Part shown: in pieces, positions 35,921 to 48,235 of the stretch
Layout: the number at the start of each line of letters is the position of its first letter
How positions within the stretch are numbered: the stretch's first letter is position 1
NCBI GenBank assembly: GCA_033398695.1
Contig: CM065809.1
Location: 85,665,644 to 85,729,643 of the forward strand
Length of the DNA: 64,000 nucleotides
DNA from: Orobanche coerulescens
Taxonomy: Eukaryota; Streptophyta; Magnoliopsida; Lamiales; Orobanchaceae
Direction: 5' to 3'
Notes under the pieces: generated by a model
The model's input: only the letters and a program-made list of their open reading frames with translations
Told to the model about the DNA's origin: nothing
Database searches by the model: none
Made by a program: the position numbers and the translations under genes

Positions 35921-36512
35921 TAGGGCTGGCAATTTTCGGCACGACACGAAAACACGACACGAACCGACACGAAATTAATGGGTTAGTGTCAAGCCTTATT
36001 GGGTTCGGGTTCTTATCAGGTTGACCCAATAAGGACACGATAATTTCGGGTCGGGTTCGGGTTGGGTTCGGGTCGGGTTCAGGTAACCCGTTATGATTTA
36101 TTTTTTTTAATAAATATTTATTAAAAAATAAATATTTAATAAATATTTAATAAATAATTTTTTAATAATTTATTTCTTCTAGACTTTTATTTGAGGTTTA
36201 TAATTCTTATTGTTTTTTATCATTTTTTTTGTTAGTATTTATAGGTTATCAGGTTGTGATCGTGTTGAAACAGGTTTTTAACGTGTCGTGTCGTTATCGT
36301 GTTGCTATCGTGTCGGGTCAACACGAATCCAATCGTGTTTTTATCGTGTTCGTGTCGTGTCCGGATCGTGTTCGGGTTTGACCTTATCAGGTCGGGTTCG
36401 TGTTCGGGTTTAGAGAATCCTTATCAGGTCGTGTTCGGGTTTGACCTTAACAGGTCGGGTTGTTATCAGGTCAACCCGATAACGACCCGACCCGCACGAT
36501 TTGCCACCCCTA
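35921..36512. mobile_element. hAT-type MITE 1 (592 bp)
   Basis: An 8-bp TSD, ACTCTCAT, is at 35913-35920 and 36513-36520. The ends TAGGGCTGGCAA and TTGCCACCCCTA form a 12-bp inverted repeat with one mismatch. Both flanks hold many short ACACGA/CGTGTC and GGGTTCGGGTC words around an AT-rich centre. No transposase is encoded. It lies within the Ulp1-like MULE gene. Confidence 0.92.
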
Positions 36513-38509
36513 ACTCTCATCAATTTCATCATCCTCAGCATCCCTCTCACAACTATAACGATCAGAGACCTGTACAATTAGCTGCTCGATCTGAAAAACT
36601 GGCTGCTCAATCTAAAATAGATGCTACTGCTAAGAACTACTACTCTGGCCGGGAAACATCATACTATAATGACGCTCGTCCTGAAACCAATCGAATATCA
36701 TACCATACTGCTGAGACGGCTCGTCAAATGGCTAGTACTGATGCTCATAATCCAGAAAACATAGAGTCGGCTGAAGGGGCTGCTCAGTCCGCTCAAAAGA
36801 ATGCTGAATCTGAAAATGATGACTGTGCTAGATCTGAGAATGGTGGCTAGGCTAGCTCTGAGAATGGTGATTGTGGGCTGCACCAGAGACTGAGTGACGT
36901 AGAGGGTCAGGAATCCTCCGCTGGGTGCTGCTAATAGATGCAGAATGACGAGGCTGATCGAGAAACCTTTCATGGCTCCTAGCAGAGTGTGCATCGGGCT
37001 CCTAGAATGCCTATGCGTAGGTCCAAAGAAATCCACGATCTCATAAAGCATCCGGCGAGAAACTCGAGCAATAAATCCTGTCTCAGACTTGTCGTACAAG
37101 ATCGCCTTCATACGGTGATCGAAGTACTCATCCTTGCTCGTGTTCTGGGTGTGGTTCGGAAAAAGAAGTCCGTGGATACAACACACCCTATCTGGTTGCA
37201 TCTTCCGATCAGATGTCTCTGCACCATCTACTGGTGGGATACTCTCTCGGTGTCACTTCGACACTTTATGTGCCGACTCATGTGTAATCAATTTCCCAGC
37301 AGCCTTATTCAACCTATCCATAACTTTCTTTCTCGGCTTCGGAGGCTCATCCTCCTTGTTCTTCACAACTATTTGTATAGGCTTTATGAACTTAACATCA
37401 TATGGCAAGCAATTCTCAAAACTCGGGTAGTAATACTCATCCTCATCCTTCTGCAGATGCGGTAAAGAGGGAAGTACTTTGTGCTGCAAAAAAAATCAGT
37501 AAAGCATCCCATTAGAGTAAAATCACATAACGTTGAAGAGATGAGTGAAGTCACAAGAAATACTTTTATAAATTTATGTACCTTTTCATCGAAGAAATGA
37601 GTGAAATCACATTACATCTTCCTCATAGTCCACATCAAACACCGGGTAACTTGGACAGATTTATTTCTAATTCCACACAATTCTCCCAACGAATGAATTA
37701 TCTCGTACGACCATCTGTAAAGCCCAAACCAGACCATAAAAGTGATAGTCCTTATGTTCCTATCCCTCCTTCATGGCAACATTGTCTATGTAGTAGGACC
37801 CAAAGCCATAAGAACCCCAAGGAAACATATCCAACTGCTCGAAATCATCAACTAATGTCCATGCCCATGTCTCGTCCATCATGTCGTCACGGCATAAGAT
37901 AAAATAGTAGTATATCAGCAAATTGGCAACCTTCACATAATCTCTTATGTCTCTACCAAAATCTCGAGCATTGAACTTCTTCGGCAGAACACTAACCTTA
38001 ATATTTTTGCCATGGAGTTTTCTGTGGAAAATACCGCCAAACCGAAGCAGATGGTTGTCCTGTTGATGGAAGGTAGAGTTTTCAAAATGCAGTCTAGTGA
38101 TCATGGTAAAATCACGGGCCGTAAAACGAATGGTTCTCCCGCAAACTTGGAACCACGACTCATAAGGGGGATTTGATCACCCTCCAACTAACGGGCAATC
38201 AAGTGATGCAGGGCAATATTTGTACTCCTATTTCTCCTAACTTTAATCAAACGCCCCAGGACCCTCTCGGTCAAGCTCTCGATAGCTCGATCACCAATTG
38301 CAAAATTGTGGCCCACACTTCTTAGTGTCTCAATTATCTCTTTAAATACCGCCTTCTGTATGTAAAGATTAACTTTCCGTGTAGCAAAGCACAATGTAGG
38401 TCTCTTCCATATGCAACCAGTCTGTAATATAGACATACAAACCATAAGAACCATGATAGAATGCTTAAGAAAACGAACAAAAAAATGTCACTGCTTGCAC
38501 ATGATGGCA

Positions 38510-38770
38510 TGCACACGATTAACGCCCGTCGTGTGAAGACCAGCATGTGCAACACGACGGCTCACACGATCGAAGCCCGTCGTGTGTAGACCATCGTGTG
38601 CAAGGCAGAAGCCTTTGGTCTTCTTGCCCACGATAGATCACACGATCGACGATCGTCGTGTGTAAACCATCGTGCCCACGAAAGACCATCATGCACACGA
38701 TGGTGTCATCTTCTTCAGCACCATCGTGAGACGATGAACAACCATCATGGCACGATCGTGTGTGAATAAA
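38510..38770. repeat. CACACGATCG/CCATCGTG repeat cluster
   Basis: Dense short repeats of CACACGATCG, CCCGTCGTGTG and ACCATCGTG. They match the GC-rich blocks at 9290-9440 and 10205-10375 on the other side of the same MULE. They sit between the putative start and the DUF1985 domain of the Ulp1-like gene. Confidence 0.75.
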
Positions 38771-38879
38771 GTGCACTAATCGGCGGCTCATTGACGAAAG
38801 CCTCTTCAGTTGGAGTGTCACTAGCGTGTGAGAAACTTCTACCGTATTCAGATTCTCTGTCGTAGTTAGAGTTCGACAT

Positions 38880-39494
38880 TTTCTTTCCGGTGATAGGGTT
38901 TCATTGGGGACCTTCGGATTTTGCGAGGGAGAGAGTTTTTTTTTGGAAAAGAGAGAAAGATTGGGTTGTTGGACCGTTTAGATTATTGTTGTTTGATTTT
39001 ATTAGTTTTTTATTTTTTATCTTTTTTTTATCTTTTAGTGGTAGACCTAAGGGTAATAATGTCTTTTAACACATTTTAGTATCAAAAATTTATAATTTTA
39101 GAAATGAGGATATATAACTTGTTATTTTTATGATTTGGTACAAATAAATAGAGATCCTAATTTTATTAGCTGGCCTAGCGAGATGCAGTGTGAGGAGGCT
39201 GCATAGGGAAGAATGTAGTGAGAGAACTTCCTCTTACCCTTTCTCTCTCTCTCTAGAAAACTTCTAGTGTTCCATGGAGCCTCCGCAGATCTCTTCACAC
39301 CGTAATGTTGAATAAAAAGGAAGTCTCCCAGAAGGCCAAAACCCTCTAAGAAAAGCACCACCCACTTCATTATATGTTTATTTATTGAATAATAAGTGAA
39401 TATTCAGTCACTAAACCTTGCACCCTAGAAGCATAAAAAAAAAAAAAAAAAATCCTTTCCACAATCTCTTGTAATTTTTGTTGCTCCTAAGGAT
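38880..39494. other. Intergenic stretch upstream of the pectate lyase gene
   Basis: AT-rich. It holds a CT-run (39240-39255), a TTATATG element near 39371 that could be a TATA box, and an 18-bp A-run near 39437. The left part (to about 39100) may be the end of the Ulp1-like MULE. No gene is seen. Confidence 0.4.
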
Positions 39495-42400
39495 ATGCTT
39501 CCTCATGGCTGCATTCTCTTGTTTTGCCTATTTTTCACTTCTCTCTCTTCTTTTAATGGGGATACAGCAAGTTCCTTGAATCTCACTCTCTCTCTACGTC
39601 ATCAGAACCCAAACCCTGAATTTGTGGTTCAAGAAGTAAAAAGGTAACTTTACATTGTTGTGTTATTTCTCTTCAAAAAGAATTGAAAACCCCCTTTTGG
39701 GTTTTTGCTCATTAGGCATTATTTTTATTTCTGGACATATCTCTGATTTACCAGAGAAAAAAAATTGTTGAAATTTTCCATCTGGGTTTTGCTTTTGGCA
39801 GCTTTCTATTTCTGCATGATTTTGCGTTTAATATACCTGGGAAGTAATCTGGACTATAATCTTTGTAGCATATTAGCATTTCAAGATCTGTATCTCATTT
39901 AAATTCCGGTTTTACCCTCCACCAGTATTTTCCCTCTGATTTAGTTCATTTCTTAATCTAATTTACTGTTTTTGTAATTAATTTTTGGCAAATGTACTGT
40001 ACATCATAAATCATTCACATTTATGAACTATCTTACTTTTGGCCACATTTATTGGTAAGCACACATTGGTCTCGAATTTTTGTTTAGGAGAGTAAATGAA
40101 TCAATATCAAGAAGACGACGGATTTCGTCCACGTCATCATCATCATCCAACACCCAACCCCAATGCCTGACCGGAAACCCGATCGACGACTGCTGGCGGT
40201 GCGACCCCAAATGGGCCGCCAACCGCTACCGCCTAGCAGAATGTGCCGTCGGCTTCGGGAAATCCGCCGGCGGCGGCAAAGATGGCCGCATTTACGTCGT
40301 CACCGACTCCTCCGATCGAGACGTGGTGAAACCTACGCCCGGCACCCTCCGCCACGCCGTCATCCAGGACGAGCATCTCTGGATCGTTTTCAAATCTAGC
40401 ATGGCCATCAAGCTCAAGCACGAGCTGATCGTCAACAGCCATAAGACCATCGACGGCCGTGGGGCCTACGTGCGGATAACGGGGAACGGATGCATCACTC
40501 TGCAGTATATCAGTAATGTGATCATCCACAATGTGCACGTGTATGATTGTAGGCCGTCCGGTAATACCGATATAAGGTCCAGCCCCACGCATTTCGGATA
40601 CAGGGGAAAATCGGATGGGGATGGGATATCGATATTCGGGTCGAGGAATATATGGATCGATCATTGTACTCTTTCGCACTGTACTGATGGCTTGGTGGAT
40701 GTGATTATGGGGTCCACGGGTATTACTATATCGAACAATTATTTTTCACATCACAATGAGGTTATGTTGTTGGGGCACGATGATAACTACTCGCCCGACT
40801 CGGAAATGCAGGTTTAGCTTCTTTGTTTGTTTGGTTTGGGTGGTCTGAAATGTGCATTGTAGTTGCCTAGTTCTTTTATGCTAGTTATTTGTACTTGGTG
40901 ATTTTTTTCTTTTTTTTTTTGCATGAAATTAGGTGACGATAGCTTTTAATCGATTCGGGGAGGGATTGGTGCAGAGGATGCCTAGGTGCAGGTTGGGTTA
41001 TGTACATGTGGTGAACAATGATTATATCGAATGGAAGATGTATGCAATTGGAGGGAGTGCGAATCCTACGATCAATAGTGAGGGTAATCGGTATACGGCT
41101 TCTACCGATCCTAGTGTCAAGGAGGTCATTTCTTACATTGTGCAATTTATATATTTATTTGTGATATATATATATATATATTGGTTTACAAACACAAATT
41201 TGTTTGGCCGATAGGTGACTAGACGCGAGGATACGAAAGTCGGGGAGTGGTCCGACTGGAACTGGAGGACGAACGGTGACATAATGTTAAATGGTGCATT
41301 TTTTGTGCCATCAGGTGAAGGGGCCAGTTTGCAGGCCTCTAGTGTCGAGCCCAAATCTGCTAACTACATTGACCAGCTGACCATGAATGCCGGTGTTATT
41401 GGCGGCCCAAGGTACATGCACATACAACACAATTCTTTATAGTTCCGGGGAATTCTTACCTACATTGTTTGTAGGACCTCCGTATCCGCATGATCACAAA
41501 CACACGCAGAAACATGTGTGTGTGTGGATCAGGCGGTCGGGAGACTTCTACAAGCACTTTATTCTTGTGAGTTATGTCTCAATTGGTGAATCTTTGCATC
41601 CTCTGTTTTGCATTATCTTTCAATCATTAGGTTCAAAGTAACTTACTTAATATTATTATGAGGGGAGAAAAAAAGAATTCGCCTAAGATACCAAGTGAGA
41701 AAATTTATTCTGTTTTTTTTTTTTCCAATTTGAAATGAAAAAATTTACTTACATTCTTCATTTTCATCTGAAAATAGATAAAATTAATGTCCACTTTTGA
41801 ACCAATGTCAATATCAACATCATGTAGTAATTCCTCTCAAGTCAAACTCGGCACTTTATATATTAAGAGTTGGTCCATCCTCCCCTTAAGAGGCCTTATT
41901 TATGGGTTGGGTCAGTGCACATTCCTCACGTAGTGCGATTTCACGTCTGACGCACTACACGGGCACAGATGCAGATCGATGCTCCATCTAGTGCATCAAC
42001 CTGCGCTGTCCATGCACGCTACGTATAGTGCATCCGACAGGGGAGGCACTACATGGGGGTGTACCATGGACGGTATCTTATTTATGGGTATAGAATCTTT
42101 ACCAAGTCTTTATGGGACAACATAACTCAACATTGTACACTCTCCCATTGAGACCATAAGTTATGGTGACCAAAATAACCCATGGTCATGGTGACGATTC
42201 AATATTGGGTCACCAAGTGAGATTTGGTGAGCCGATACTCGGTCATCAAAGTATTTTCTTATTTTAAAAGGGACGACGTTGTTTAAAAAGCTACAAGCGT
42301 CTCAGTTTGGTTGTGATTTTAGTTACCCAACAGCCAAAATTATTTTGGGTCGAGTAATGTGACTCAATATTAGGTCACATAATGTATTGTGACCAAAAAT

Positions 42401-43495
42401 TAGGTCACAATTTTAGATTGATGGGATGGGACCAAAATTTTGGAACGCCCGCGAGTGACACCGACAAATCTCTAGGCGCGTGACATCATGGTCAAGTCTG
42501 GAGCCAAAGTGTTTGTTGTTTTAGTTAAAAAATAGGGCCCCACCAAATTTGTCCACCAATGATGTTCAAAAAATAAATTAAAAATGCATATTATCCTGTT
42601 TCATGCTTTCCAGCCCATGGATGTGGGCCACTAAACCTTTCTGGATCCCCCCCCCCCATAGAGCCAGCTTATTGCCGGTGCTTTTGTACTGTAAGGTAAA
42701 GGAGGGTCATTCTTTTCTTGCAGTGCATGTATAATCAAATGGGTGTCGTTGGTGAAAAAAATACTTTTCTTTTTAAAAATTTCAAATGCTTTTACCACTC
42801 TTTGGGGCGAAAAGACAAAAAACATGCTGGGACATATTTGTAATTTTAAAAAGATAAGAGGTTTTTGTGATTTGGCTATGAAGTTTAGAAAGTTTTGTTG
42901 TCCTATTTTACGTGTTTGGTATCAACTCTCGGACTTCCTAGTAATTTGGCTAAGCCTTTGGGTAAATTTTGTAGTTTACAAAAAATTAGGGCTATTTACT
43001 ACCACTTTTTGGATATTCAAAGAGTATTCTTGATAATTTGGAAATTTGGTTCCATCTTAAAAGTAAATACAAATAGAGTACATCTCTTGCCATAATAAAA
43101 ATATCACAATTGCCCCCTTTATAACTAAAACACAATCAGGAAGATCTAGGGGGTTCTTTTTAATTTTGAAACTTCAATGGTTTTTTGTTTTGTAAATATC
43201 CAAAACCCCAGGGATTGTCCGGTAATTATCTTACTTTGTTATTGTATTTGTATGATTAAATAAACACAGGGACAACAGTGGTGGTAGCTCATTTGATGGC
43301 GTAGGAACCATCATCGGAACAAGCAGCGATAGTGGTGGTGGTGGTGGCGGCGGTGGTGATGATTTTGGAATGATATTTGCGAGCGAGGCTGCTCAGCCAC
43401 ATTCATTATTACCACCAAACATAATTATCTTGTCTTTCCTAACTACTACTTGTATAATTTTGTATGTTACCGCCAACCGTGGTGGTTTACAATGA
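39495..43495 (+). CDS. Pectate lyase (PL1 family), five exons, 495 residues
   Basis: Exons are 39495-39643, 40088-40811, 40933-41124, 41215-41411 and 43270-43495. All junctions are GT-AG and the 1488-bp frame is open. Pectate lyases cleave homogalacturonan in the cell wall by Ca-dependent beta-elimination. Residues 1-22 or so form a hydrophobic signal peptide; [18 protein letters not shown] is the usual mature N-terminal motif. Then follow DPKWAANR (about 89), KTIDGRG (about 169), [10 protein letters not shown] (about 226, Ca-binding region), IWIDH (about 238), [10 protein letters not shown] (about 271) and QRMPRCR (about 305), which holds the catalytic Arg. After the catalytic domain come a Gly-rich run and a hydrophobic C-terminus ([17 protein letters not shown]), which suggests a membrane or GPI anchor as in PMR6-like enzymes. 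It is the only apparently intact gene here. Exon 5 is the least certain. Confidence 0.9.
41412..43269 (+). other. Long fourth intron of the pectate lyase gene (1858 bp)
   Basis: Bounded by GTACAT at 41412 and CACAG at 43269. It is AT-rich with a GC-richer, possibly inserted block at 41870-42100 (repeated GTGCATC, CACTACA words) and a C-run near 42647-42657. An open frame at 41387-41641 is only read-through past the donor site. No other gene is seen. Confidence 0.7.
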
Positions 43496-43564
43496 TTATT
43501 ATGGTTAATCCCTTTTGTTTCCAAAAACCAAATCAAACCAAACATACCCAGTATATCCCGCTTA

Positions 43565-43690
43565 GAACAGGGTCTGGGGAGGGTAAGATGTACGCATACC
43601 ATGCCCCTACTTATTACGGTAGGGAGACTGTTTCAAGTGAACCAGAACAGTGCGTGAGAATCTAGTGTGATAAATACAAAGGAAAATATA
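43565..43690 (+). mobile_element. AU-like SINE fragment
   Basis: GGTCTGGGGAGGGTAAGATG, TACGCATACCATGCCCCTAC and GGGAGACTGTTTCAAGTGA match, from memory, the conserved middle of plant AU/TS-type tRNA-derived SINEs. The ends and any TSD could not be fixed. It lies about 70 bp after the pectate lyase stop codon. Confidence 0.5.
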
Positions 43691-44269
43691 TGATTCGAAA
43701 AAGCTCGAGATCATACTTGAGCTTATAGCTTTATCCACATTGGTCTTACCTAAGCGGAATTTGGCTACTTCACTCCCGATGAACGCTGCTCCAACAAAAG
43801 AGAGGTTGACTCTGCACATAGCTTCCTGTCAAAAATGCACCATACGCAAAGACAATAGGGTAAAATATACAATAAAAGTAAAAAAAAAAATACAATGCTC
43901 TAGGTCAAAGTTAACCGAGACAATCCAACCCTGAGGCTCTCAACTACAGCACTGCTCTTTACAAAAGAATTCATAACTCTGATCTGACGCCTCCAAGTGC
44001 ACCTATCAACAGTTATGGTCTCGGAAAAGTTTAAGACCTTTTGTTTCCAAATGATATTAAAGGAAATATAAAGGGACAGAAATAGTTCCAAGTTAGCTGG
44101 GCCACTTGCATAGATCTTTGTCTGCAGATATTGTTTGCTATCTAAAAAAAATCAAAGCCAGAAAGAAAAAGGAAAGGAGAGAAAAGACATGGTAATAAAT
44201 TTATTCCCTTCGTCCAAACTATTTTCACAACTCATAAAGTAGAAAAACAAAACTTGAGGTAAATATAAG

Positions 44270-45535
44270 GGAAAGTAGTGTAAAGACTAGAGAGATAAAT
44301 AGACAAGGAGAATAGAGATTTTTCGTTCATAACATACTACAATATAATATCTCTATTTTTAGGCTACAAAGTTGCAACTTACAAGGTAGAATCAATGGTT
44401 AATAATACCTAGTTAATAGCCTTGTTAATTGATGATTGTTATTATTTTGTTAATTGATGGAAATTCATATTTTTCATAACACTCTCCCTGGGATGTTTAT
44501 TCGTTAATAACATGTCTCGTTAAAACCTTACTAAGAAAAATCATTTGGGATAAAAAGTTGGTGAAGGAAAAAAGAGTGCATTATTCTTAACTATATACAT
44601 ATTATGTTGCCTTATTAAAATCTTGTTAGGAAAACTTAATGGGACAACTTGGTTGAAGGAAAAATAACACAAATACTTCCCTGAAATCGATCATAGTAGA
44701 TCTTTGATTTGACGCATATCGATCTTGTGTGCCATACTTCTAAATGTTGATATTAGTAATGCCTTTGTGAATAAGTTTGCCACATTATCACTTGAGTGAA
44801 TCTGCTGAATATCATTTTGCCATCTTCTTGGAGGACATGCCTATAGAAAGGCTTGGGGGAATATGCTTTATTCTATCACTCTTTACCTTGAGTTGTGTAA
44901 TGCATGCATTGTTTTCATACAATGCAATTGGATTCTTCTTTGTCGTCGTTTATATGCTTGACTTTTCTATGTGATGCGCCAGATTTCTCAACCATACACA
45001 TTCTCGATTTGCTTCATAGATTACAATTATTCCAGAATGATTTGAAGTGTTGCTGTTAGTTGTTCGCTTCACATATTTTCAAGATATAGCAGTTTCTCCA
45101 TATGTGAATACATAGCCTATTTGAGATTTGCCTTAAAGCGGGTCCGAAAAATAGCATGCATCTACGTGTCCTAGCATAAAGCATCTAGAACATTCCATGT
45201 CATGAGATTTACAGAAAAGCCATGCCTGGTCTAGTGCGTTTGCAAGATAAGTTAATGCACCAATTGCACTAAGATATGGTACTTCAGAATCAAGTATCGT
45301 TTCTCCATCTTCAAGTGGTCGAAATGGATCTTTAATTGCATCAATTATTCTAACGACCATGGGTAATGTCAGTGGATGAGCTTTATCCATGTAAAAACGC
45401 TTTAACACCTTTCAGTATAAGAAGATTGATGAACAAATAGTCCTCCATGGACATGTTCAATTTGAAAACCTAAACATAACTTTATTTTTCCTAAATCTTT
45501 CATCTTAAACGCACACCCCCAATCCCGCATAAAAT
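44270..45535 (-). mobile_element. Copia fragment: 3' LTR, RNase H and RT remnants
   Basis: On the minus strand from 45535: FKMKDLGKIKLCLGFQIEHV, HQSSYTE, then RFYMDKAHPLTLPMVVR and PYLSAIGALTYLAN, the C-terminal part of a Copia RT. Near 45060-44960 a frameshifted NHSGIIVIYEANRECVWL is the RNase H Glu region. Further on only scraps remain. CATAACACTCTCCCTGG near 44475-44491 is a probable LTR/PPT junction, with the 3' LTR running left from 44482. The 5' part is missing. It is old and heavily mutated and related to, but distinct from, the Copia element at 60579-64000. Confidence 0.75.
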
Positions 45536-45539
45536 CTAA

Positions 45540-47497
45540 AAAATTTGCAATACGACACCAATATTCGCTAGAAAAAAAAGGAAAGAAGAAGAAATACATA
45601 GAGACAAAGAGAAAAGGAGAGCCTGTTGTTGCACAAAATAACATAGTGATCGAACCGACTACTTCATCCTCAACCTCCAAGGAGTTAGGGGTAAGATTAA
45701 GTATCCATACCTGCGATTGCAGAAATATGTGCTTCAGAAGAGAGGCGTCATTCAGCTGTAAGAAGTTCATAAGAGATGAGAAACGCTAGCATAAAATGAA
45801 TACGAGCAGAGCAGAGGCCTAGCAGTAGAAGGAGGCGGATAAATGAAATGAAACTCTACATAAATTCTTTTTGATTATATATATAGTATTTAATTTATTA
45901 TATTAATTATATTATATGTAAACACTAACGAATAAAATATTCATTAACAAAACGAATGGAATATCGTCAAATGCATATTCTAAAACTGTATTTCAGCGAA
46001 TATATAATAGAATTCGAATTCGAATTTGAATTCGAAATAAACGAATACACATCAAACTAAATAAATTCGAATCACGAATCGAATAAAAAAAATTGATTCG
46101 TCAACAACCCTAAGTAAATGTATCTTACCTTATGCAAAATTCTCATTATTTTTATTCTAAATGTTTAACTTTTAAAGGTAAATGTCCATCAATTTTCTGC
46201 TAAATATTCATCATTTTTCTGATAAATGTGAATTACGTTTCTGCTATATATTTATCTGGTATATTAAATGTTCATCATTTTTGTGATAAATATACATCAC
46301 TTTTAATAACGAGGCATTACGACCCGTGCGATGCACGGATTTTGTTTTTCGATAAAATTTTTTAACTTTTTCTTATGTCTATAACTCAACCTTTTGTATC
46401 TGTTATTGTAATTAACAAACCGCTTTGAGCTAAAAGTATGTACTTTTTCCTTTTATTCCATTATGCAAGGTCATACAAAAGAGCGTAAATATTGATTTCT
46501 CACTAAAAAAAATTTGTGGGTTATTAGTAAAAAATAGAAAATGACAAAGTAATACTAATGAACTAAATTTTCTTTCAAGGCCAAAATTTCTGAAAACCCA
46601 TAAAATGGTAGAAGCGGCCGTACTTATTAAACCATCAACATTGACGTGAATAATGTCCGCATGTGTTGGCAATTTTATCTAAATTTTTTTCATGATTTGT
46701 ATTCATCTTTGTTTGTAAAAACCTTCTTGTAATATATGAAGCCCTCTTGTCTAATTGTTTTCTTTTGTTGTTCAATGTACAACACTCCCCGTAAATTATC
46801 CATTAATATCAATGAACTAATATTGTTTTCTTTTGCATTAGTATTATTTTCGTTTGTATTAATATTGTTTGATATGCAAAGTAAACTATTTATACACAGA
46901 ATATGTAGTATGTAATCTTCCATAAGGATATGAACGGCCTATTTTAATTACTTGCAAAATGAAGCTATTTATGAAAAAGAGTTAATAAATGAGTTCAAAG
47001 AATTTTGCCACCGTTTGGGTTTTGTTTGAGTTTTAGTATAAATACTAACAAAGCTTTAATGAAGGTGTTTGTAAAAGTTGAGAAAATTAACTTATTGCTA
47101 TAGTTATGGCAAATGTTATTACAAAATTCATAAAGATTTAAATCATGAATACTGAACTTAATTCAATTAGTTGGACAATAAAATGAGATGAAGCCAAAAA
47201 GGTTTGTAACGATTTTTATGAAAATGAAGTGATGGGCATTCAAGTAAATGAATTTAAGTCGTAAAGATTTAACATGAAACTCAATTTTTAAATAAATGAT
47301 AGCTAATTAAATTATAGGATTTTAATTAATACTTTAAGACGTGAAACATTTAAGAGATGGATTGAATACTTAATATTATTTAATATATTAAATTAGAGGA
47401 AATAATTTAATGTGAACTAATATTAAATGTAAAAATATTCATTAATTAATATCATTATGACTCCACAATAAATTTAAGGACTCAATCTTTATATATA
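45540..47497. other. AT-rich stretch without a gene
   Basis: No coding similarity is seen. It holds a GAATTCGAATTCGAA-type short repeat near 46010-46035, degenerate units of TTCATCATTTTTCTGATAAA (46170-46300), and ACCCGTGCGATGCACGG (46322-46338), a near-palindrome often found at plant transposon termini. Confidence 0.5.
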
Positions 47498-47751
47498 CTT
47501 CCTTCGTTCTTTTATTATTGCAACGTGTTGACTATTACACTGTTCACATACTCTCTTTTGACCATCTTTTGTGATTTATACATATGAAAAAATATAGTCA
47601 TATGAGATCTTGTTAGATTCATCTCGAAATATACTTTCAAAATATCAACTTTTTATAATTTTTAAAAGTAAAGAATTGAAGATATTAATAATCAAAGTTG
47701 TGCATTGGCAAGCATGAAAGTCCAGATGTTGCAGTTATAAGAGAACGGAGG
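47498..47751. mobile_element. Stowaway-like MITE (254 bp)
   Basis: Flanked by TA on both sides. The ends CTTCCTTCGTTCTTTTATTA and TAAGAGAACGGAGG form an imperfect inverted repeat of the CTCCCTCCGTTC type that marks Stowaway/Tc1-mariner MITEs. No coding capacity. Confidence 0.75.
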
Positions 47752-48235
47752 TACTATAAGATAAACAAATAAATAATTATGTTTCTTTCATCCCAAAATT
47801 AAGGGGGTATGTTAACCGGACCCCCCGCATCCTACGAACCCCCCCCCCCTCTCTCTCTCTCTCTATAATAATTACCCCCCTACGAACCCCTCCCTACGGA
47901 ACCCCCCTGCAAAACCTTCTCTCTATAATAATTACATGGGACCCTCCCCTGTGTTTTTATTTGTATAGTGGCGCCGAAAGTGAGGTTGGTGGAGGGGTTT
48001 TTGTGTAGTGACCTCTTTTTTATTTATTTTCTTTCTTGCATGCGTGTACTATATATATAGGTATATGTATTATATATATATGGAAAAAGATGGAAAAGTG
48101 GTGCAGAACGAGAGAAAAAAAAACACGGAGAGAAAGAAGGTGAAGCAGAGGAAGGGGACTTCGGTGTTGAAGTACTACATATTTCGACAAACATATTTTG
48201 CAAACACTACAAGCGGAGATTTTTGGTTTCGAAAT

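Larger units (their letters stand above)
35605..38879 (-). pseudogene. Ulp1-like MULE gene, N-terminal and DUF1985 part
   Basis: A plausible start is the minus-strand ATG at 38877-38879 (MSNSNYDRESEYGRSFSHAS). A DUF1985-type domain follows at about 38460-37760: WFQVCGRTIRFTARDFTMIT, LRFGGIFHRKLHGKNIKV, then ARDFGRDIRDYVKVANLL and the diagnostic DDFEQLDMFPWGSYGF. The block 37490-37250 (FENCLPYDVKFIKPIQIVVK, PKPRKKVMDRL) reads as a linker. Several frame changes and probable introns separate these parts. A hAT-type MITE (35921-36512) and element A (after 35605) break the gene; the C48 domain is at 11308-10510. Plant MULEs that carry Ulp1-like genes use this DUF1985 plus C48 architecture. It is probably no longer functional. 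Confidence 0.72.

Noticed and set aside
40233..40679. 148-codon minus-strand frame opposite the pectate lyase exon
   Set aside because: Antisense shadow of a conserved exon with no family resemblance of its own.
41387..41641. 84-codon frame as an extra pectate lyase exon
   Set aside because: It is read-through past the donor site at 41412 and loses similarity to pectate lyases there.
46010..46035. GAATTC palindrome run as a regulatory site
   Set aside because: Short repeat in AT-rich DNA with no gene nearby; similar words near 59130-59290 suggest MITE subterminal DNA instead.
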